Assembly (NCBI GenBank): GCA_033398695.1
Contig: CM065804.1
Coordinates: 39,075,501-39,139,500, forward strand
DNA length: 64,000 nt
From: Orobanche coerulescens
Taxonomy: Eukaryota > Streptophyta > Magnoliopsida > Lamiales > Orobanchaceae
Reading direction: 5' to 3'
Under the pieces are notes generated by a model. The model did not search any database and was not told where the DNA came from. It was given only the letters and a program-made list of their open reading frames with translations. Positions within the stretch are counted from its first letter, which is position 1; each line of letters starts with the position of its first letter. A program made the translations under genes and the position numbers. Below, piece after piece: positions 54,636 to 64,000 of the stretch.

Positions 54636-55770
54636 TTGTGTTGGTTGATGTCGCACTGCTTGCGGGTTGGTAGTTGGAGTTTAGGTACCATGACGGGTAA
54701 GCTTTTGGAGCTCTTGGATGTTTTGGGTAAGAGAAGGGTTGATGTGGCTTGTATTCAGGAGACTAGGTGGAAGGGGGGCAGTCCAGAGAGGCGAACGGTT
54801 ATAAATTATGGTATTCAGGCCTTGCTAACTCGAGTAATGGTGTGTGTATTCTTTTGCTAAAGGAGCTTAAGGATAACGTCGTGGAAGTGAAGAGGTGTAA
54901 CGATAGGATTATGTCTGTTAGAGTGGTGGTTAGGGAGAAGATGGTTAACGTGGTTTGTGCGTATGCACCACATGTTAGGTGCTTGTTAAGGAAGCTTTTT
55001 GGGTCTGTTTAGATGAGTTGGTCGGGTGTATTCCAGATGATCAATTTATTGTTTTGGGGTCGATTTCAATGGGCACATTGGTGAGGGGGTTTTCGGCTTT
55101 GAAGTTAGGAATGCAGGAGGTTCCGCACTGTTGGAGTTTGCCACTGCGCATGAGTTGGTAATTGCTAACTCTATTTTTCAGAAGAGAGTTGAGCACCTCA
55201 TCACCTTCGGTAGTGGGTGGCACAACACGCAAATAGACTATTTTGCGCAGTCGTGATGCTAGGACGTGCGTGGACTGCAACGTGTTCCAGATCGAAGCTT
55301 GTGCTTCTCAATACCGTCTGCTGGTTATGTATTTATCCATGGGAGGTTGTGTTATTATCAGGGCTAGAGGAGATAGACCTAGGATTCTCTGGAAGGATCT
55401 GAAGGGTGAGAAGGCGACATAATTCAGGGAGTCTCTGACCTGCAAATGAGGTTTTTGCAGGGGGAGATGCTAACCTTATGTGGACTAGCATGGCCAATGC
55501 TATTAGGAGTGTGGGCGAGAAGGTGGTAGGAGTTTCTTCGGGTAGGTCTTGTGGACCTGGGGAGGCATGGTGGTGGAATGAGGAGGTCCAAAAGAAGTTT
55601 AAGGCTAAACAAGTGCTATTCAAGGAGCTTTTGTCGGTTAGTGCTGAGGAGGAGAGAATCTTGAAGATTGTAGAGTACAAGGTGGCGAAAAGAGAGGCTA
55701 AGAAGGCAGTGGATAAGGCTAAAGGTGACGCATACGAGGAGATGTACAAGCGCCTAGACACCAAATAAGG
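54636..55770 (+). pseudogene. LINE endonuclease region (decayed)
   Basis: AP-type endonuclease that would nick target DNA. RVGSWSLGTMTGKLLELLDVL and VACIQETRWKG near 54665-54775 show motifs I and II. The Asn usual after Trp in motif I (TWN) is Ser here; the motif II Glu is kept. Later pieces in other frames include VREKMVNVVCAYAPHV and VWWNEEVQKK-like WWWNEEVQKKFKAKQ (near 55570). At least four frame changes. Confidence 0.78.
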
Positions 55771-57431
55771 AGAAAATGTTATTTTTAAACTAGCAAAAGC
55801 TGGGAAAAGAGGGCGGCAAGACCTGGGCCCCATTAAGTTTATTATGGATGATTTGGGCCAAGTGTTAGTGAACGATGTGGCTATTAAGGAGAGGTGGAAT
55901 AGGTATTTTTTTGAACTTTTCAATGAGGCTAGGGGAAGCGACTCGGTGGTGCAAGGAGTTAGTCTATCTTCTGCTCGTTCGTTTAGTTCCTGGGAGAGCA
56001 TCAGCAAGGAGGAAGTAAAGGGTGCCCTAATGAAAATGGGTAGAGCTAAGGTTGTAGGCCCAGCTCAGATCCTTATTAAGATGTGGCTTTGTTTGGGTGA
56101 AGTTGTAGTTCAGTGGCTAGCAGAGATGTTCAACATCCTCCTCAGAGGTTCTAAGATGCCGATAGAGTGGAGGCATAGTATTGTCGTTCCAATTTTCAAG
56201 AACAAAGGTGATGCTCAGAGTTGTAGTAACTATAGGGGTATTAAACTCCTCAGTCATACTATGAAACTTTGGGAAATAGTGACGCCTTATGGATAAATTT
56301 AGCTAGCGGCGTAAGGATCTCCATACGGTGTTCATTGATCTAGAGAAGGCTTATGATAGCATTCCATGCGATGTTATTTGGAGGAGCCTAGAAGAGAGGA
56401 GGGTGTCATTGCCGTTCATTAGAGTGATCCAAGACATGTACTCCCAAGCTATAACTTGCGTTAGAACCCCAGTTGGTGACATCCAGTATTTCCCGGTTGA
56501 GATAGGGCTACACCAGGGGTCGGCGCTTCGCCCTATTCTCTTCGCTCCAATCCTTGACGTCATTTCGTGAGGGATTCAGGATGGCGTCCTGTGGTGCATG
56601 CTTTTTGCTGACGACATTGTGTTAGTGGCGGAGTCGAGGAGGGAGGTGAACTCGAAGTTGGAGCTATGGAGGTCTAAGTTAGAATCTTAGGGCTTGCGTG
56701 TGAGCCGGTCTAAGACCGAGTATCTCTAGTGTAACTTTAGTGGTGAGGCCAACGAGGAAGAATTAGAGGTAATGATTGCGGATCATACCGTACCCCGTAC
56801 GGATAAGTTCAAGTATTTGGGTTCGATCATTCAGAAGGAAGGTGAATGTGAAGATGATGTCACTCATCGTATCAAGGCGGGGTGGCTAAGGTGGAGAGCA
56901 GCGACAGGGGTCTTGTGCGACAAGAAAGTCCCTCTAAAGTTGAAGGATAAATTCTATAGAGTGGCAATCAGACCTGCAATGTTGTATGGCTCCGAATGTT
57001 CGGCGATGAAGAGGTCGTTTGAGAGCAAGTTAGAATATGTTGAAATGAGAATGTTATGCTGGTCGTGTGGTCGCACAATGTTGGATAGAATCTCGAACGG
57101 GGTTTTCAGGAACGCTCTAGAAGTGGCGCCTATTTTTGCGAAAGTTAGGGAAGGGAGATTGAGATGGTTTGGCCACGTCTGCATGAGGCAGGCATCTGCT
57201 CCAGTGAGGAGGGTCGAGAGTTTATTGGTTGTCGGTGGGAGGAGAGGCAGACCGAGGAGGACGTGGGAGGAGCAAGTGAGATTATATTTGATGGCCTTAA
57301 ACCTTTCTGAGACCATGACTCTGGATAGGTGCTCGTGGATGTGCCAGATCAGAGTTGTGGATTCTTTGGTAGGGAGTGGTGTTGTAGTAGAGAGCCTCAG
57401 GGTTGGGTTGTCTCGGTTAGCTTTGGCCTAA
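55771..57431 (+). pseudogene. LINE reverse transcriptase region (decayed)
   Basis: Primes reverse transcription at the nicked target. Visible pieces are VVPIFKNKGDAQSCSNYRGI (near 56190), FIDLEKAYDSIPCDVIW (56330), GLHQGSALRPILFAPILD (56505), FADD (56604-56615), TDKFKYLGSIIQKEGE (near 56800) and the C-terminal RLRWFGHVCMRQ, typical of plant RTE-type LINEs. The FADD active site is present. Stops and frame changes lie near 56296, 56570 and 56690. Ends TAA at 57431. Confidence 0.85.
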
Positions 57432-57827
57432 AGCATTGTATTTATTTTACTTTTACTCTTATTGCATATTTTATCCTATTGCCTTTTGCATATGGTGTAT
57501 TTTCTACAGGGATCTGTGCGTAGAGTCAACCTCTCTCCTGTTAGAGCAGCATTCTTCGAGAGTGTAGTTGTCGAAGCCCCCTTAGGTAAGTCTCATGTGA
57601 ATTAAGCCATGGGCTCAGGTATGGTCTTGAGCTTTTTCGAATCATATGCTTTTTTATATATATCACTTATTACTTTGTTGTGCACTAAGATGGGGGTCTT
57701 CGCGGAAACAACCTTCCTACCGTAAATGTACGAGCATGGTCTGCGTACATCTTACCCTCCCCAGACCCTGCTCTGTGAAGGATTTACTGTGTATGTTTGG
57801 TTTGGGTTTGGTTTTTTTTGTTGGCTT
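57432..57827 (+). other. LINE 3' untranslated region and tail
   Basis: Contains GTCTTCGCGGAAACAACC and GTACATCTTACCCTCCCCAG near 57695-57770, then a TTTGG-type tail (57795-57827) instead of poly(A), as is usual in RTE-like LINEs. Confidence 0.65.
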
Positions 57828-58457
57828 GCTTTTATCAACAAAAGATCTACTTGCCGATAAAATATAAAGGGAATTAACTCTCTTCCTTTTCAACACTATA
57901 TCAGCATATATGCTTCGAACATTCTCCAGCATCTTAACATCACGTGGATAAAATAAAACATGTCTTCCAGAATTTGAAAGATGAGAAACTGAGATAAGAT
58001 TTTTGAGCGCGGATCCTCTCCATTTCGGGAGAGGACTGGAGGGATCCGGACCCTCCTGCGCGCACACACACACACATCCGAGCGGGTGTGTGTGATCTGG
58101 ACGGTTCAGATTGAACTGGACCGTCCAGTAATTGGAGAGGATCCAGACTCAAGATTTTGTCATACCAGGGACATGATATACCCTATTTAAAGTGATGTGA
58201 ACTGTGTTTATTCTCGTTGTCTCCATATTGACATAGCCTTCATTTTTGACATGGTGAACAGAGTTGTCTGTTGTCATAATTATCTTATTTCCCAAATGTA
58301 CTTTTCAAGAAAAAAGGAAGAAAACATCACTTGTTACATGATGAGAGCAGATGTCATACCTACTTCAAAAGTGTCTCCACCAACAGAGGTCAATCCATAT
58401 TTTTGTGGAATATTTTCGTCTTTGTTTTTAGAGATGCTTGCACTTCCTTCTATAATT
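57828..58457 (-). pseudogene. RLC4 segment: copia protease to pre-integrase (decayed), split by a MITE
   Basis: The minus strand reads DICSHHVTSD near 58340 (the copia protease active-site region, with the usual DSG damaged), then TTDNSVHHVKNEGYVNMETT and VYHVPGMTKS (58280-58160). After the MITE (58150-58005) it continues LISVSHLSNSGRHVLFYPRDVKM to the LINE boundary. Without the LINE and MITE the sequence joins the pre-integrase module at 53685 in the same orientation. Confidence 0.78.
58005..58150. mobile_element. 146-bp GC-rich MITE
   Basis: Ends are inverted repeats: GAGCGCGGATCCTCTCCA at the left against a right end whose reverse complement differs at 3 of 18 positions. Flanked by AAGATTTTT (57996-58004) and AAGATTTTG (58151-58159), a 9-bp duplication with one mismatch. 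It contains a CA/GT microsatellite and a second inverted pair (CTGGACGGTTCAG and CTGGACCGTCCAG-like). It cleanly interrupts the copia frame. Confidence 0.78.
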
Positions 58458-58808
58458 TGTTAGAACTGGGCTACACATTTCGTGATTACAAAGAACTTGG
58501 AAAAGAAATGTAGGGAATGAGATTACAAAGGAAATAATTGAACTACAAGAAATGAAATAACAAACTCTATATTAAGTCGAGTCGAGAGGGCCTATTCCCG
58601 CAAGACAAATATTGCCCCGGTAGTGCAATTCGGTTTGGCAATTTGTCTCCAAAGGTAAAACGACTTTCGTCTCGATAGATGTAGCACCACAATTCTGGCG
58701 AGCTCCGGCGAACAAGATGAGGATTGAGAACTTGAGCTTATACACTATATGCTTTGCTTTGAGAGCTTGAGAGAATGCACCAATGACTAAAACTAACAAT
58801 ATATCAAA

Positions 58809-59573
58809 GGGTTATTATACAAACAGGTTACTAAAGTTTACCAAAAATGACAATTTTCTGACTAAAGTTTTTTTTGTTACAAAGAGGTTACTCAAGTTTT
58901 CGGGTTTGTCAACTGGGTTACTCAAAGATTAAAATCTTACACATTATTTATCTTTTCGAAAAAAACATTATTTATGGAAAAAATATAATATTTGAAAAAA
59001 TTTATTGAAAAAATTTTTCTTCCGAAATTATCTTTGTAAATAAAATTTTCTGGAAAAAGTCTTTGTAAATAAAATTTTCTAGGAAAAAATTTATCTTTTC
59101 GAAAAAAACATTATTTATGGAAATTTTTTATTTCTTCCGAAAAAATTAAAAAAATATTTTCCGGAAAAAATATATTATTTTTTCGAAAAAATAAAATTAT
59201 TTTCTGGAGAATATTATTTTTTGGCAAAAAAATATTTTTCGAAAAAAATTTATTTTCGGGAAAAAATATATTATTTTTTCAAAAAATAAAATTATTTTCT
59301 CGAGAAATATTATTTTTGGCAAAAATATTTTTCGAAAAAATTTATTTTCTCGAAAAATATATTATTTTTCAAAAATAAAATTATTTTCCGGATTTTTATA
59401 TTTTTAAAAAAAAATCCACGTTGGCAATGTAACCGGTATCAATGGGTTAAAACATCTTTAGTTACTTAAGTAACCGGTTACAAAACTTTAGTAACCTATT
59501 TGTAACAAAAAAAACTTTAGTAACAAAATTGCATTTTTTAGTAAACTTTAGTAACATGTTTGTATAATAACCC
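58809..59573. mobile_element. Mutator-like MITE (765 bp) with perfect 9-bp target duplication
   Basis: TATATCAAA at 58800-58808 and 59574-59582. Terminal inverted repeats of about 90 bp start GGGTTATTATACAAACAGG, with a few mismatches. Long TIRs plus a 9-bp duplication indicate a non-autonomous Mutator-like element. Its terminal sequence resembles that of 16370-17512. Confidence 0.88.
59163..59398. repeat. Tandem ~97-bp repeat inside MITE
   Basis: About 2.4 copies of an A/T-rich unit made of GAAAAAATATATTATTTTTT, then AATAAAATTATTTTC, GGCAAAAATATTTTTCG and AATTTATTTTC. Shorter related AAAATTTTCTNGAAAAA units occur at 58985-59100. No coding content. Confidence 0.7.
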
Positions 59574-59596
59574 TATATCAAATGCAATGCAAAGTG

Positions 59597-59612
59597 ACCC
59601 TATTTATAGGGT
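59597..59612 (-). promoter_or_regulatory. RLC5 TATA box inside a palindrome
   Basis: The minus strand reads ACCCTATAAATAGGGT: TATAAATA with arms ACCCTA and TAGGGT that are perfect complements. Confidence 0.6.
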
Positions 59613-60161
59613 AGCTCACCAACATGGAGGATTAAAACACCATTATGTGTCTTAATATACCATCAATTGATGGTTACACACTTCAAGGCCAATATGCTAC
59701 CGTTCCACTATTGCATGCATAGGTTCTAACCTTCATGGCTAATTATAGCTTACGGTTTCACTATTGAAACCATTCAAATACACTAATGTATATGGGTGTA
59801 ATAAGTTGGCTGCCATTGAAACCTTTGGTTTTCAACACACGTAATCATCATCATTAAAAATGACTAATTGAGCTTTTGCTCATGCAACACATTTTGATTT
59901 AATTTAAATAAATCAAAACTCCAAATACAACATATATATATATATATATAATATTCACGATTCGATCCATTCGCAGTGATGGCATCGACGACGCGCGTGT
60001 GTGTATACGAGTGGCGTTAACTCACTCCGTTGTCAACTGACTTTGGCACTTCATTTCTCACTCACCAATAAATTGGTTTTGAGAAATTTGTTAATCTAGT
60101 TAGCCAATAGATTAACTAAATAATATTTAATTTAATAAATATTATTAACCAATTTCCAACA

Positions 60162-60294
60162 ATCCCCCACATGAGTGAGAAAGCCATATGCACATGTATG
60201 TAGACACAAGCTCAGTCTTCAAGAGGCATTAAAGTATAAAGAAAGGTAGTTTGTGACTTTGAACCTTCCATAGTCAACACCATCGGGTACACAG
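60162..60294 (-). other. RLC5 purine tract and end of internal region
   Basis: The minus strand reads CATGTGGGGGAT next to the LTR. The remaining 120 bp are non-coding and cut by the RLG4 LTR at 60295. Confidence 0.6.
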
Positions 60295-62533
60295 TGTAAC
60301 ACCCCCAAGATATTCGAGGAGAATTACAGCGCCGTGGACCCCTACATGGGACCCACCAGGCTAACACCAGAAAACACCACTCGACTAACCGCCTCGATTA
60401 GCAAGGAAACAATTGTTAACAATAAGAACATAAAACAACACGTCCGGTACAACCGGCATAAATAACATCAACCGACAAATACAGTAACTCCAACGAAGAC
60501 CAATCACAATCTGAAAGGAAAAGCCTAAGTACTCGCGAGTACAATCTATAAGTTTACAATTTGGAAAACATCCACATCAAAAGAGACAGTAAGAAATAAC
60601 AAGACTCGATTGCACATGTCAACAACCTTGGCCGACATCCTCATACCATCCCAGCGCTCGTCTGGTCGAACATAACTCGAAATCCATAACAAGAATTTCC
60701 CGACAACGGGTCCCCAGAGGGGTTAGCAATTAGGCTAGTACAAGTAATCAAGGCAAACCAATCGCTTACACATTTCATAGTACATGCACCAATATCATTT
60801 CAAAACCAAAACAAGACATGTCTTTTCCTAAACAAACAAATACAATTAATTTGCCTAGACCGGGACGAAGCCACGAATCCCACTCGAGGCCTCTAAGGAC
60901 CCTCCCGAGCTGGCCACATTCACAAAACAAATCAAGCACCACACGTCACCTAGACCGGACGAAGCCACGAATCCCACTCGAGGCCTCTAAGGACCCTTCC
61001 GAGTCAAGAAGCGAATCAAACTCATGAATCTAGACGAAGCCATAGATTCCCTCCGTGATCCCGTCGGACCCTCCCGAGGTGAGTAAAGCACACACAATAT
61101 ACATTACCATTTCACGTTAAGCATAAAGGTTTCCAAAAATACTTGCCTTGAATATTTTGATGACGCAACGAACGGAAAGGATAATCACCGACGAACACTA
61201 GGAATCAACGGAACCAAACCTAACGATTCGAAGAACATAATCACAACCATTTCTAAATGAATACGGAATTGGAATACACCCGAAAATCCGCCTACGATTC
61301 ATGTATATTCGTATATAAACAACAACGAGGGCGGACCGCAACCAAACCCTCTCGATTCCGTAAAAATCACGAAATATACCATGAATCCGTAGGGAAACTA
61401 AGAATACTAACAAGATTAATCATATTCATCAAGAATCCACCAACAAAACGGAACTAATCGGAAGAAAAACCCAAAACCCCCAAATCTCCCAAAAATGGGT
61501 TCTTAGAAGATTACCTTGGATTAGGATGAATGATTCAAGAAGAAATCGATAATCTACAACAAAACTCGAAGTGGATGATTTCTTCAAGTCCGAAAATGTT
61601 AAAATCGCCCAAGAGTTGCTCCTGAATCGCCCAAGACGAGAGGAAGAAAAGAGAGGAGAGGAAAATGAAAAATCTTCCTCAGATCCCGTGTAATATAGTG
61701 AAACACAGCAGAACCTATCGGCCAGCCTATCGGCCGATAGGCCCAACCGATACCCATACAGAATGCCGGCAGTGGAGCCTATCGACCCCCCCTATCGGCC
61801 GAAAGGCTCCTGGAAGTTCGAATGTGAAGAAATTTAAGGAAAAAGCTCCATTTCCACAGCGATTGGCCAAGAACTGAAACGACCATAACTCTCTCGTCCG
61901 GACTCCGATTGACTCACCGTTAGAACCATTGGAAAGCTAACTCGATGTTCTATAATATTGCAAAGATTCAGAATTTTTGGAGTTACCAAAAATTAATGGT
62001 GATCTAACAAAGACGAACTCATACTTAGAAAAGTCGTTTAGTAATCCTGAATTCAACAAAACGACACCGAAACCCGAACCTGAATACGAACCGAAGATAC
62101 GGTTACGAAGTACTCACAAAGACGAATCTAAGAGCTAGTGGGACACACGATTCCGACCACCCGAAGGCTCGAAATTCGACAACGGAAGGTAATTACCCCA
62201 AACTTTGGGAAATTACGAAAATGGCCCAAATGCCCGAAAATCACCATACGACAACGAATAATCAAACCGAAGCTCACAACACGTATAACAACGTTAAATG
62301 AACTTACGAAAACCCCAAACGACAGTTTCGAACGAGATTCGCAAGAACCGAACTCAAGCGGAAAAGTCGCTAAAAGCACGGAACTCAACAAAGCAAGACC
62401 AAACGAACTCGGATGATAAAAAGTGCAGAATTAAATATTCTCCGAATGACGAAATGGTCATGATAGAGTTGTCAAAACGAACTTTGGTCGAAAAAAGAAA
62501 TTTACTGAAAATCGAAAATTTGCAGATATTACA
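60295..62533 (-). repeat. RLG4 3' LTR (2239 bp)
   Basis: On the plus strand it starts TGTAACACCCCCAAG and ends GATATTACA, the inverse of TGTAATATC...TGTTACA. It carries the inverted form of the CTCGGGAGGGTCC repeat block (60855-61080) and the conserved leader around 61260-61500. ORFs in it are shadows of LTR sequence shared with RLG1. Confidence 0.88.
61714..61806 (-). repeat. U3 palindromes of CCTATCGGCCGATAGG type
   Basis: A perfect 16-bp palindrome lies at 61726-61741. Partial copies are at 61714, 61747 (half site), 61778 and 61791-61806 (two mismatches). Steps are 12-13 bp with a gap near 39 bp. On the minus strand a TATA-like ACTATATTA follows within about 25 bp (near 61699-61691), the same placement as in RLG2. 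Confidence 0.65.
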
Positions 62534-64000
62534 TTCTACCCTCCTTAAAAGAAGTTTCGTCCAAACTTAAAACAAGTAGGGGAAGAAATATTCCGCCAGG
62601 AAAACTCAACAAGATACACAAGAATGCGTAACTAATGCCCAACGGCGAAATGTTACAAACAACGCAAAGGAATATACGGCGTGAAAACACGCTCCACGGC
62701 GACCAACACAATGTCGCCGTTAGGGATACAATAAAACCAACAAATGACAAGCGTCATCAAACGGATAATATAGCCAAGTCAATTATCCGACAATCACGTA
62801 ACACAACGAACGAAAGTCGATGATCGACCAACCCAACGGTACATCAATCAAACGCGAGCCAATCGGCGAACTAATCTCAATTCCACCGCCCAAGGGTTGG
62901 AAGATCGAAAACGAGACTAATTTCCCAAACTTAAGGGAATTAGGAAGGAGCATGAATGCTCAACGATCACAAAACGAGAACAAAACCGAACGAACAAACG
63001 ATCGAGACAACAAAATCGAACAATCATGTCCAAACACGAAGGATAATAAAACTCAAACAACAACTCCCAGGATGATCCGGTGAGAACTACAAGGAATGCA
63101 TTCCCATAAGATCCACAGATAGGGAATAGCGATTGAAAAGTCACAATGACAAACGAGTTATTCCAAAACAATACCACACTCGTTCGATCAACAATAGTAA
63201 GGGATAGGAAAGTTCGAAATGTCAACGAACATAAACGAGTCGACAGAGTCGAAAATACGAAGTTCCAAATCCGATCCACTTCGAATAAAAGAACTAGTAG
63301 GACCAAAGATGTTACTTAGAACAAGGTTCACAAGAATCGAACCGAACTCGGAAAAGTCACAATGATAACCAGATCGACCCAAAACAAGATCACACTGCTC
63401 GAATGATGAACCCGAAATACAAAACAAGTTCAGATAAGATCAACGAACACGAGCGAATCGATAGACTGGAGAAAGAGAAAATATAGAAGTCAAAATAGTA
63501 CGGCTATTACCTTTGACCTCGCCCGAAACTCACCACAACGGAACCAAGGTAACAATACAACAAGCAACCGACACAATGTGGAACAATCACCGATGCACAC
63601 AATCATACCAACCCGATCTCTAACAGCTCGCATATATGCGATAACGCATAAACCGCTACGAGGCGACAACATCCAATACCAATCTCACACCTCGCAGAGG
63701 CTACCACGACAACCGTGTGGCGAACGACTCAACGCTCACACCACCAATTCAACAACGGCTCGGGGTTAACACCTAACGAGAGCACGGACATCACACATAT
63801 ATTCCGGACCACAAATAGGAATGATAGGTTTTGAAAACGAAAACCATCTTTTGAAAATAACTTGCAAACACCAGTTGATCTTGAGTATCATATATCAAAA
63901 AGTAGTACAAACATCGTCATCGAGACTAAAAAAAATCATCTTGCGTTTGAAAAAAAAGAAATGAATACAAATTTCGTTAAATTAAAACTTTTCAGCTATT
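62534..64000 (-). other. RLG4 internal non-coding region with diverged repeats
   Basis: A purine tract is next to the LTR (minus strand AAGGAGGGTAGAA, 62546-62534). The rest has no recognisable protein; frames of up to 129 codons have no motif. A roughly 212-bp imperfect repeat is visible: GAAAAGTCACAATGA occurs at 63137 and 63351, each followed by similar AACAATACCACACT/AACAAGATCACACT and CAACGAACA segments. Confidence 0.5.

Larger units (their letters stand above)
53686..57827 (+). mobile_element. LINE (RTE-like), about 4.1 kb, decayed
   Basis: Flanked by a near-perfect duplication, GCTTTATC (53678-53685) and GCTTTTATC (57828-57836), and it splits a copia frame at exactly that point. It has a GC-rich 5' region, endonuclease, RT and a T/G-rich 3' end. 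The 3' end contains GTACATCTTACCCTCCCCAG, a phrase I associate with plant RTE LINEs and the related Au SINE tails. Several frameshifts in the single ORF. Confidence 0.82.
58458..60161 (-). repeat. RLC5 3' LTR (minus strand, with nested MITE)
   Basis: Bounded by TGTTAG at 58458 and CCAACA ending 60161. On the minus strand a purine tract (60172-60162) precedes it, so it is a 3' LTR whose body lies to the right. Removing the MITE leaves about 930 bp. A TATA box lies at 59597-59612, and the downstream leader resembles copia LTRs. The left end is inferred from TG/CA symmetry only. Confidence 0.6.
60295..64000 (-). mobile_element. RLG4: minus-strand gypsy element, 3' LTR and internal end
   Basis: The LTR (60295-62533) is clearly related to those of RLG1 and RLG2 in inverse orientation. 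A purine tract and a TTTGGACGAAACTT spacer lie on its right, so this is the 3' end of an element whose body extends beyond the window. No RT or integrase sequence is reached before 64000, so the 3' untranslated part is at least about 1.4 kb, unlike RLG1/RLG2 where pol ends about 35 bp before the LTR. Confidence 0.8.

Noticed and set aside
57717..58073. 118-aa minus-strand ORF spanning the MITE
   Set aside because: Its N-terminus is translated MITE sequence. Only the part left of 58005 is real copia remnant, and the part left of 57828 is LINE.
62138..63083. Plus-strand Lys/Asn/Thr-rich ORFs near the window end
   Set aside because: Lie in and beside the RLG4 LTR on the opposite strand, with skewed low-complexity composition and no recognisable domain.

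Overview
This 64 kb window is plant nuclear repeat DNA. It is almost wholly nested transposable elements, and I see no ordinary host gene in situ. The plant origin rests on four things: primer-binding sites complementary to plant initiator tRNA-Met and tRNA-Asp, chromodomain-type Ty3/gypsy (Tekay/Del-like) and Sirevirus-like Ty1/copia elements, a plant-type LINE, and a plant LOG-family enzyme ORF. A eudicot with a large genome is likely, but the species cannot be told. All element names used here are local.

Layout. RLG1 (1-8133, +) is a Tekay-like gypsy element whose 5' LTR is cut by the window edge. It sits in the accessory ORF of RLC1, a Sirevirus-like copia copy now split into 8134-10183, 17676-17940 and 27327-27513. 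RLC1 is further split by RLX-LOG (10184-17675), a non-autonomous LTR element that carries an intact, intronless LOG (cytokinin-activating phosphoribohydrolase) ORF plus an unknown ORF and has no visible gag-pol. The 3' LTR of RLX-LOG holds a Mutator-like MITE (16370-17512), which holds a second MITE (16598-17268). RLC1 is also split by RLG2 (17941-27326, +), a second Tekay subfamily. RLC1 itself appears to lie in the 3' untranslated region of RLC2 (27514-34634, minus strand). RLC2 lies in gag of RLG3, an old and heavily decayed gypsy element (34635-39278 and 51355-52896). The 3' LTR of RLG3 was later hit by RLC3 (39279-51354, +), a nearly complete Sirevirus-like element with perfect 5-bp target duplications and a 1009-codon accessory ORF after pol.

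Right of RLG3 is RLC4, a minus-strand copia remnant (52897-53685, 57828-58004 and 58151-58457) broken by a roughly 4.1 kb LINE (53686-57827) and a 146-bp MITE (58005-58150). Then come a minus-strand copia LTR, RLC5 (58458-60161), containing another Mutator-like MITE (58809-59573), and the minus-strand gypsy element RLG4 (60295 to the window end).

Two things stand out. First, RLX-LOG may move a hormone-activating enzyme by retrotransposition. Second, the U3 promoter regions carry arrays of CpG-containing palindromes with a pitch near 22 bp. TTACGGCCGTAA occurs as 3 groups of 4 in RLG2 and as 1 group of 4 in the unrelated RLX-LOG LTR. RLG1 has GTGCCGCGGCAC with similar spacing, and RLG4 has a CCTATCGGCCGATAGG type. 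Several LTRs also have a TATA-like box framed by a short inverted repeat.

Most retroelement coding regions are broken by point stops and frameshifts, so they are given as pseudogenes. Boundaries resting on paired LTRs or target duplications are firm. Those of single LTRs and decayed remnants are approximate.
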